Positions 58,437 through 64,000 of a stretch of DNA of 64,000 bases are shown piece by piece. Numbering within the stretch: the stretch's first letter is position 1; each line of letters begins with the position of its first letter. Both the position numbers and the translations under genes were made by a program. This stretch comes from Sphingomonas gei (GTDB lineage Bacteria > Pseudomonadota > Alphaproteobacteria > Sphingomonadales > Sphingomonadaceae): the NCBI RefSeq assembly GCF_004792685.1, contig NZ_SRXT01000006.1, positions 186,001 to 250,000 of the forward strand, given 5' to 3'. The notes below the pieces were generated by a model. That model worked only from the letters and a program-made list of their open reading frames with translations. It had not been told where the DNA came from and did not search any database.

Positions 58437-59921
58437 ATGTTCGACAGTCTGAGCGATCGGCTAGGCGGCGTTTTCGAGCGTCTGCGCGGGCGTGGTGCGC
58501 TGAGCGAGGCTGACGTCCGCACCGCGATGCGCGAAGTGCGGATCGCCTTGCTCGAGGCGGACGTCGCGCTTCCCGTGGCGCGCGATTTCGTCGAGAAGGT
58601 CACCGAACAGGCAGTTGGCCAGAACGTGCTGCGCTCGGTCACCCCGGGGCAGCAGGTCGTGAAGATCGTCCACGATGCGCTGATCGACATGCTCGGCAGC
58701 GACACCGCCGAGCTCGAGCTGGGAGTCACCCCACCTGCCGTCATCATGCTGGTCGGCCTGCAGGGCTCGGGCAAGACGACGACCACCGCCAAGCTGGCCA
58801 GGCTGCTCGCCAAGTCGCAGGGCAAGAAGGTGATGATGGCGTCGCTCGACGTCAATCGCCCGGCCGCGCAGGAACAACTCGCGGTACTCGGCACACAGAC
58901 CGATACCGTGACCTTGCCGATCGTCGCGGGGCAGACTCCGGTCGAGATCGCCCGGCGCGCGCTGAGTTCGGCGAAGCTGCAGGGATTCGACGTGCTGATG
59001 CTCGATACCGCGGGCCGCCTCCACGTCGATCAGGCGCTGATGGACGAGATGAAGGCCGTGGCCGACATCGCGACGCCGGCCGAGATCCTGCTCGTCGTCG
59101 ACAGCCTGACCGGGCAGGACGCAGTCAACGTCGCTTCGAGCTTCTCCGAGCAGGTGCCGCTGACCGGCGTGATCCTGACCCGGATGGATGGCGACGCCCG
59201 TGGCGGCGCGGCGCTGTCGATGCGCGCGGTCACCGGCAAGCCGATCAAGTTCGCCGGCATGGGCGAGAAGCTCGATGCGATCGAGCCGTTCCATCCCAAG
59301 CGCGTCGCCGGCCGCATCCTCGGCATGGGCGACGTGGTGTCGCTGGTCGAGCGCGCCGCCGAGTCGATCCAAGAGGAAGACGCCGAGCGGATGGCGAGCC
59401 GTCTCGCCAAGGGCCAGTTCGACATGAACGATCTGCGCAGCCAACTGGCGCAGATGCGCCGGATGGGCGGCATCGGCGCGCTGGCGGGGATGATCCCGGG
59501 CATGAAGAAGGCCCAGGCTGCCGCGGAAAATGCGGGCGGCGACAAGGTGCTGCTCCGCTTCGACGCGATGATCACGTCGATGACTCCCAAGGAGCGCGCC
59601 AAGCCCGAATTGCTCAACGCCAAGCGCAAGATCCGCGTCGCCAAGGGCAGCGGGACGACGGTGCAGGACGTCAACAAGCTGCTCAAGATGCATCAGGAAA
59701 TGGCGACCGCGATGAAGCGGCTCCGGAAGATGGGCGGGCTGAAGGGCGTGCTCGGCATGCTCGGCAAAAGCGGGCCAGGCGGCGGCATGGAAGGCATCGG
59801 CAATGCGATCGGCGGCGCCGACATGGGCGAGATGATGGGCAAGATGGGCGGCGGGCTGCCCGGACTCCCGGGCGGCGCCAATCTGCCACCTGGCTTCCAG
59901 AATTTTTTGAAGAAGAAATAG
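58437..59921 (+). CDS. ffh: Signal recognition particle protein Ffh
   Basis: A 494-aa SRP GTPase. N domain, then G domain with GLQGSGKTTTTAKLA, DVNRPAAQEQL, DTAGRLHVDQAL and TRMDGDARGGAA; the C-terminal M domain is rich in Met (MRRMGGIGALAGMIPGMKK, MHQEMATAMKRLRKMGG) and ends in a Gly/Met tail. Binds the 4.5S RNA encoded at 28.76 kb. Confidence 0.96.
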   Translation: MFDSLSDRLGGVFERLRGRGALSEADVRTAMREVRIALLEADVALPVARDFVEKVTEQAVGQNVLRSVTPGQQVVKIVHDALIDMLGSDTAELELGVTPPAVIMLVGLQGSGKTTTTAKLARLLAKSQGKKVMMASLDVNRPAAQEQLAVLGTQTDTVTLPIVAGQTPVEIARRALSSAKLQGFDVLMLDTAGRLHVDQALMDEMKAVADIATPAEILLVVDSLTGQDAVNVASSFSEQVPLTGVILTRMDGDARGGAALSMRAVTGKPIKFAGMGEKLDAIEPFHPKRVAGRILGMGDVVSLVERAAESIQEEDAERMASRLAKGQFDMNDLRSQLAQMRRMGGIGALAGMIPGMKKAQAAAENAGGDKVLLRFDAMITSMTPKERAKPELLNAKRKIRVAKGSGTTVQDVNKLLKMHQEMATAMKRLRKMGGLKGVLGMLGKSGPGGGMEGIGNAIGGADMGEMMGKMGGGLPGLPGGANLPPGFQNFLKKK

Positions 59922-59923
59922 CC

Positions 59924-59999
59924 GTCATCCCGGTGAACGCCGAGACCTCGGGCGGCGAGGATCAACAACTGAATGTTCCCGGCTTTCGCCGGGAGGACG
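59924..59999. repeat. REP-like palindromic element, copy 4
   Basis: GTCATCCCGGTGAACGCCGAG at left, CCCGGCTTTCGCCGGGAGGAC at right. It occupies the ffh-rpsP gap. Confidence 0.8.
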
Positions 60000-60020
60000 A
60001 ATTGGAAAGAAGGAAGTAAA

Positions 60021-60596
60021 ATGGCACTCTCTATGCGTCTTTCGCGCGGTGGCTCGAAGAAGCGTCCCTATTACCGGATCGTGATCGCCGATGCGCGCTC
60101 GCCCCGCGACGGCAAGTTCATCGAGAAGATCGGCACCTACAACCCGCTGCTCGCCAAGGACGACGAGAAGCGCATCATCCTCGACGGCGATCGCGCCAAG
60201 CATTGGCTGAGCGTCGGCGCGCAGCCGACCGACCGGGTTGCCCGCTTCCTCGACGTCACCGGCGTCAAGGAGCGCACCGCCAAGAACAACCCGAACAAGG
60301 GCAAGCCGGGCGAGAAGGCCGTCGAGCGCGCCGAAGAGCGGGCCGAGAAGGCCAAGGCCGCTGAGGAAGCCGCTGCCGAGGCAGCAGCCGCTCCGGCGCC
60401 CGAGCCCGTCGCTGAGGAAGTTCCGGTCGAGGACAGCCAGGCCGAAGCCGAGGCAGTCGTCGCCGCCGAAGTCGAAGCTGCGACCGAAGAGCCTACCCCC
60501 GAAGCCGAGCAGGTCGCCGAGGCGGTTGCCGAGCAGACCCCCGCCGTCGAGGCTCCCGCTGCCGACGCCCCGGCCGAAGAAAAGTCGGAAGGCTGA
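60021..60596 (+). CDS. rpsP: 30S ribosomal protein S16 with long acidic tail
   Basis: A 191-aa protein. The first ~85 residues are canonical S16 ([51 protein letters not shown]). The remaining ~100 are low-complexity Ala/Glu/Pro ([18 protein letters not shown]...), an extension found in sphingomonads. ATG 60021 with AAGGAAG upstream. Confidence 0.95.
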   Translation: MALSMRLSRGGSKKRPYYRIVIADARSPRDGKFIEKIGTYNPLLAKDDEKRIILDGDRAKHWLSVGAQPTDRVARFLDVTGVKERTAKNNPNKGKPGEKAVERAEERAEKAKAAEEAAAEAAAAPAPEPVAEEVPVEDSQAEAEAVVAAEVEAATEEPTPEAEQVAEAVAEQTPAVEAPAADAPAEEKSEG

Positions 60597-60653
60597 GGCA
60601 CTTGCCGGGCATCGCGCGTTATGCAGGACGAGATAGGTCCCAAGGAGCGCGTG

Positions 60654-60803
60654 ATGGCCAGCAAACCCGAAACCGGCCCGGATACCGAGGATCGTGAGAA
60701 CCCCGGCAGCACCCAGACCAACCCCGCAGGCGCATCCGCCGATGCGCCTGCGGAAGGTGGCGACGACGCGCCACCGGAGCAGCCGGGCTCGCCCAAGGGG
60801 TAA
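60654..60803 (+). CDS. Small hydrophilic protein, hypothetical
   Basis: A 49-aa Pro/Gly/Asp-rich frame with no hydrophobic segment (MASKPETGPDTEDRE start, EQPGSPKG end). AAGGAG lies 6 nt before the ATG; GTG 60651 directly before is possible. Predicted disordered; family unknown. Confidence 0.5.
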   Translation: MASKPETGPDTEDRENPGSTQTNPAGASADAPAEGGDDAPPEQPGSPKG

Positions 60804-60811
60804 GGCCCGCC

Positions 60812-60890
60812 GTCACCCCGGCGAAAGCCGGGATCTCGTGCCATATGCGGTCCCGCTGCGGCCTGAGGTCGCGGCTTTCGCCGGGATGAC
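60812..60890. repeat. REP-like palindromic element, copy 5
   Basis: GTCACCCCGGCGAAAGCCGGG at left, GCGGCTTTCGCCGGGATGAC at right. The right end is 3 nt from the rimM ATG, so it forms the 5' leader of rimM. Confidence 0.87.
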
Positions 60891-60893
60891 GGG

Positions 60894-61367
60894 ATGAGCG
60901 ATCGTCCCGTCACCCTCGCCGCGATCATCGGGGCGCATGGCATCGCCGGCGAAGTCCGCCTCAAGGTCTTCGCCGACGATCTCGCCAGCTACACGAGCTT
61001 CAACGATGGCGCGCTGACGCTCAAGACCGCGCGCCCGGGCTCGAACGGCACGATCGCGCGCTTCGCCGAGGTCGCCGACCGCAACGCCGCCGAGGCGCTG
61101 CGTGGCACTCAGCTCACCGTTCCGCGTTCGGCGCTCCCGCCGCTCGAAGATGGCGAATATTACCATGTCGACCTGCTCGAGCTTCCCGCGGTCTCCGACA
61201 CCGGCGACGCGCTGGGCAAGGTGATCGCGATCGACAATTACGGGGCGGGCGATGTGCTCGAGATCGAACGGCCCGACGGCAAGCGCTTCATGGTGCCGAT
61301 GAAGCCTGAGGCAGTACCCGACTGGAATGACGAGCGTTTGGTGATCCACGCCGGCTATGTCGAATGA
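60894..61367 (+). CDS. rimM: Ribosome maturation factor RimM
   Basis: A 157-aa protein: RimM N domain (IIGAHGIAGEVRLKVFADD) and PRC-barrel domain (DGEYYHVDLLELPAV, GDVLEIERPDGKRFMVPM). It assists 30S head assembly. Stop overlaps the phosphoesterase by 4 nt. trmD, the usual next gene, is absent here. Confidence 0.94.
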   Translation: MSDRPVTLAAIIGAHGIAGEVRLKVFADDLASYTSFNDGALTLKTARPGSNGTIARFAEVADRNAAEALRGTQLTVPRSALPPLEDGEYYHVDLLELPAVSDTGDALGKVIAIDNYGAGDVLEIERPDGKRFMVPMKPEAVPDWNDERLVIHAGYVE

Positions 61368-62086
61368 GCCGCATCGCGGTTGTTTCGGACATCCACGGCA
61401 ATCTGCCGGCGCTTAAAGCCGTGGTCGCCGACGCCGAGGCGCGCGGCTGCACGCGCTTTCTCAACCTGGGCGATCTCCTGTCCGGCCCGTTATGGCCGGC
61501 CGAGACCGCCGACTTCCTGATGGCGCGCGACTGGCAGACGATCGTGGGGAATCACGAACGCCAGCTGCTGCAGTTGCCACTGGCGCGAATGAATGCGTCG
61601 GACGCGTTCACTCGGCCGTTGCTGTCGGACGCGCATCTCGGCTGGATGACGGCGCTGCCGGCGACGCTGGCGCTCGATGGCCTGTTCCTGTGCCATGGCA
61701 CGCCGGCGAGCGACGTCGAGCATTTCCTCGAAACCGTCGAGCCTGCGGGGCTGCGCCGCGCCAGCGAGGCGGAAGTCGCGCAGCGGCTGGGGGATCGGTC
61801 CGAGAGGCTGACCTTGTGCGGCCACTCGCACATTCCCGGCGTGCAGCGGCTGGCGGACGGCCGCAGCGTGGCAAATCCCGGCAGCGCGGGATTACAGGCG
61901 TTCCATGACGATCAGCCTTGGCCGTACGCGGTCGAAGTGGGCGATCCGAATGCGCGGTACGCCATCGTCGATGGTGCCGAATTGGTTTTCCACGAAGTGC
62001 CCTATGACCATGCATCGGCCGCGGCCAAAGCCGAGCGCGAGGGGCGCGCCGATTGGGCGACGGCACTGGCCACCGGCAAGGTCTAA
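61364..62086 (+). CDS. Metallophosphoesterase (YfcE/calcineurin-like)
   Basis: A 240-aa metallophosphatase. DIHGN, LGDLLSGP, GNHERQL, a mid His (LCHGTPASD), and GHSHIP supply the dinuclear metal site. NPGSAG late motif. It overlaps rimM, so it is cotranscribed with the ribosome genes; substrate unknown. Confidence 0.92.
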   Translation: MSRIAVVSDIHGNLPALKAVVADAEARGCTRFLNLGDLLSGPLWPAETADFLMARDWQTIVGNHERQLLQLPLARMNASDAFTRPLLSDAHLGWMTALPATLALDGLFLCHGTPASDVEHFLETVEPAGLRRASEAEVAQRLGDRSERLTLCGHSHIPGVQRLADGRSVANPGSAGLQAFHDDQPWPYAVEVGDPNARYAIVDGAELVFHEVPYDHASAAAKAEREGRADWATALATGKV

Positions 62087-62125
62087 GGCGAGGGTGCGCT
62101 TTGCCCCTGCGCGCCAGCCGAAATC

Positions 62126-62151
62126 TTGACAGTTTAAGCCTATCGTGATAG
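62126..62151 (+). promoter_or_regulatory. Promoter with palindromic operator before the GRDP-like gene
   Basis: A perfect -35 TTGACA (62126-62131) is followed by CTATCGTGATAG (62140-62151), an inverted repeat that would overlap the -10. It looks like a repressed promoter; the regulator is not in the window. Confidence 0.5.
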
Positions 62152-62162
62152 TGGGATTATAG

Positions 62163-62738
62163 ATGAGCACGGCCTCCGGTCTGTCTCGAACCCCTGCCGA
62201 CCACCCGGTCTGGAACCGGCTTTCCCGTTACATCATCGGACCCGAGGACGCGGCCCTGCCCTTTGCCGATCGGCTGGCGCGCGACAATGGCTGGAGCAGA
62301 GCCGAGGCCGAGCGCGTGATCGAGGAATATAAGCGTTTCTGCTTCCTCGCGGTCACTGCCGGGCATCCGGTGACGCCTTCGGATCAGGTCGACCAGGCGT
62401 GGCACCTGCACCTTACCCATACCCGCGACTACTGGGAGCGCTTTTGCCCCGGGATACTCGGGCGCCCGCTGCACCACGGCCCGACCGCCGGGGGGAGCGA
62501 CGAGCAGCATCGCTATTTCCTGCAATATGCCGAGACGCTGCGAAGTTACGAGCAGGTCTTCGGCTCCCCGCCCGCAGACCTGTGGCCCGATGCGGCGCGG
62601 CGGCTGAACGAGGACCACAAGGCGCGCCGCGTGCATCCGCGCGACGCGATCATCGTACCTCGAAGCGTTGTCCGGATCGCGCTGCTCATCGCAGTGTTGG
62701 CCGCGGTTGCGCTTGGGGTGCTCTTGCAGAGGAGCTAG
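62163..62738 (+). CDS. Glycine-rich-domain-protein-like (GRDP/DUF1399-type) protein
   Basis: A 191-aa protein with AGHPVTPSDQVDQAWHLHLT and RDYWERFCPGILGRPLHHG, similar to the conserved His-rich block of GRDP-like proteins, then YFLQYAETLRSYEQVFG, and a C-terminal membrane helix (VVRIALLIAVLAAVALGVLL). It is encoded just before a TIGR04222 membrane protein (6-nt gap). Function unknown. Confidence 0.78.
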   Translation: MSTASGLSRTPADHPVWNRLSRYIIGPEDAALPFADRLARDNGWSRAEAERVIEEYKRFCFLAVTAGHPVTPSDQVDQAWHLHLTHTRDYWERFCPGILGRPLHHGPTAGGSDEQHRYFLQYAETLRSYEQVFGSPPADLWPDAARRLNEDHKARRVHPRDAIIVPRSVVRIALLIAVLAAVALGVLLQRS

Positions 62739-62744
62739 GACTCT

Positions 62745-63572
62745 ATGTCGCTCGGACCCTTCGACCTCACCGGCGGGCCGTTTCTCCAGCTTTACGGCGT
62801 GCTATTGGTGCTCGCGATCATCACAGGCTTTGTCATTCCGCGCCGGCTTCGGCCGGAGGGCAGGGCGCCGCGCACCACCGATACCGACCATCTCGCCTTT
62901 CTCGCCGGCGGTTCCTCCCGGCTCGCCGAAGCGGTGACCGCACGGCTGCTCGCCACGCGGCAGCTGGCGATCGACGGAAAGAAGTTCCTCGCGGGCAGTC
63001 TGGGCACCGGCACCCCGGTCGAACGCGGCGTGCTCGCGCTGCCCCAGCCGGCCAGTTGGGGCGCGATCTCGAATGCGGTCGGGCGCCACGCCGATCCGAT
63101 CCGCGAACGGCTCGTAGAGAGCGGATTGCTGATGGGCGCGGGGACCGCGCTGCGGCTGCGCTTCTGGCAAACCTCGCCATACTTGCTGCTGTTCGCCTTC
63201 GGCTGGACCAAGCTCCTGATCGGCGAGGCGCGCGGGCGGCCGGTCGGATTTCTCACGATGCTGCTCGTGCTCACCGCCGTTCTCGCGCTGGTCCGCTTCG
63301 CCACGCTCGACCGACGGACGCGCGCGGGGCAGGAAATGCTCGCCGAGGCCCGCGAGCGCTCCGAACGGCTCCGCCGTGCCCCAGCGAGCGGCGAGACCGA
63401 TCTGGCGGTGGCGCTGTTCGGCACCACGGTGCTGGTCGGTTCGGCATGGGGCGACTTTCACCGGATGCGGAGCGAGAGCAACTCGAGCGGCGGCGATGGG
63501 GGAAGCAGCAGCAGCGGCGACGGCGGCGGGAGCGGCTGTGGCGGCGGCGGTTGCGGCGGTTGCGGGAGCTAG
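62745..63572 (+). CDS. TIGR04222-domain membrane protein with Cys-Gly tail
   Basis: A 275-aa protein: N-terminal helix (LYGVLLVLAIITGFVIPR), the TIGR04222-like globular domain, a central pair of helices (YLLLFAFGWTKLLIG, GFLTMLLVLTAVLALVRF), and a low-complexity C-terminus SGCGGGGCGGCGS. The cysteines could coordinate metal or be modified. RBS AGAGGAGC. Its TAG overlaps the convergent neighbour's stop. Confidence 0.8.
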   Translation: MSLGPFDLTGGPFLQLYGVLLVLAIITGFVIPRRLRPEGRAPRTTDTDHLAFLAGGSSRLAEAVTARLLATRQLAIDGKKFLAGSLGTGTPVERGVLALPQPASWGAISNAVGRHADPIRERLVESGLLMGAGTALRLRFWQTSPYLLLFAFGWTKLLIGEARGRPVGFLTMLLVLTAVLALVRFATLDRRTRAGQEMLAEARERSERLRRAPASGETDLAVALFGTTVLVGSAWGDFHRMRSESNSSGGDGGSSSSGDGGGSGCGGGGCGGCGS

Positions 63573-64000
63573 CGGCGCAGCGGGTGCTGCTCTGCGAGCA
63601 TGTTGCGGATCGTCGTCGCGGCGACCCCGGCCTCGCCCATTGCGTGGCTGATCTGGTCGAGTCCCTTGGCGACGTCGCCTGCGGCAAACAGCCCGGGGAC
63701 CGAGGTGCGCTGGTGGTCATCGACTTCGAGGCAGCCATCTTCGGCGGCGCGCGCGCCGGCCTGGATGGCGAGACCCGAGCGGATACGCGAGCCGAGTGCC
63801 GGGTAGATGCTCTCGAAGGTCAGTCGGCCTTGGGCGGTGTCGAGCGCGATCGCGTCGCCTTCGATGGCATAGCCGCCACAGGGACCGTCGACGCGCCGGA
63901 TCCCGGCTGCATCGAGCTCCGCGGCGCGTTCCTCGGGCAAGTCGTGGCTCTCCGGGGCGATCAGCGTCACGTCGCGGGTAAAGCCGCGCAGGAAGATCGC
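63569..64000 (-). CDS. NAD(P)/FAD-dependent oxidoreductase, C-terminal part (runs off window)
   Basis: An open frame from 64000 to the stop at 63569 (about 143 residues). SVPGLFAAGDVAKGLDQISHAMGEAGVAA is the FAD-binding C-terminal motif of thioredoxin-reductase-type enzymes. The CxxC redox motif and N-terminal nucleotide-binding part are outside the window, so thioredoxin reductase itself cannot be claimed. Confidence 0.85.
   Translation of the reverse strand, partial: AIFLRGFTRDVTLIAPESHDLPEERAAELDAAGIRRVDGPCGGYAIEGDAIALDTAQGRLTFESIYPALGSRIRSGLAIQAGARAAEDGCLEVDDHQRTSVPGLFAAGDVAKGLDQISHAMGEAGVAATTIRNMLAEQHPLRR

Noticed and set aside
22136..60890. Repeated palindromes considered as a CRISPR array
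   Set aside because: Copies are kilobases apart, palindromic over their whole length, without regular spacers and with no cas genes.
1..64000. Prophage, integrative element or insertion sequence
   Set aside because: No integrase, transposase, phage structural gene or tRNA attachment site was found; gene content and composition are nearly uniform.

Overview
The window is a high-GC chromosomal segment of an alphaproteobacterium, most likely Sphingomonas or a close relative in the Sphingomonadales. The evidence is a full exosortase A (XrtA/PEP-CTERM) exopolysaccharide locus, a ChpT phosphotransferase, an alphaproteobacterial SRP RNA, matches to the EcfG general-stress promoter, a polyamine gene pair that fits the homospermidine typical of sphingomonads, and dispersed palindromic repeats. 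Almost the whole window is coding and the genes form tight, overlapping operons. I see no prophage, transposase, CRISPR array, tRNA or rRNA. The longest stretch without a protein gene (about 46.03-46.54 kb) holds RNase P RNA and its terminator.

Layout. 1-16.5 kb: XrtA locus. On the minus strand lie two alpha/beta hydrolases and an acyl carrier protein. On the plus strand lie an acyl-CoA ligase, a PLP decarboxylase, polysaccharide export, chain-length and tyrosine-kinase proteins, an outer-membrane protein, an ATPase, a deacetylase, a FemAB-like transferase, a glycosyltransferase, exosortase A fused to EpsI, and an asparagine-synthetase-like amidotransferase. 16.5-25.7 kb: a membrane-protein pair, MAPEG, esterase, HxlR regulator with SDR and tautomerase, a deoxyhypusine-synthase-like protein with a type III decarboxylase, threonine dehydratase and small membrane proteins. 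25.8-28.3 kb: two tandem cysteine desulfurases and a ferredoxin. 28.4-35.0 kb: SRP RNA, dnaX-ybaB, mtgA, rpoH, rluD and a JAMM peptidase. 35.0-38.9 kb: an XRE/membrane-protein pair, a DGPF protein with an ECF42-like sigma factor, and a small stress protein behind an EcfG-type promoter. 39.0-44.9 kb: chpT-cheA-cheW-cheY-cheB-cheR. 44.9-47.9 kb: amidase, rnpB, J-domain protein, ferredoxin-like protein, sufE. 47.9-52.1 kb: an enlarged phage-shock (psp) operon divergent from pspF. 52.2-64 kb: sod, yciB-ftsY-mtaB, a GGDEF/EAL protein, ffh with a structured leader, rpsP, rimM, a phosphoesterase, a GRDP-like/TIGR04222 pair, and a partial flavoprotein.

The most interesting points are: an enlarged psp operon in which PspC and three extra small membrane proteins share one C-terminal coiled-coil tail; a run of stem-loops ending in a terminator-like hairpin ahead of ffh; a dispersed repeat that supplies stop codons, C-terminal residues and ribosome binding sites to neighbouring genes; a GRDP-like/TIGR04222 pair with a Cys-Gly tail; and a ligase/ACP/decarboxylase/FemAB/amidotransferase set inside the XrtA locus that looks like a small-molecule module.
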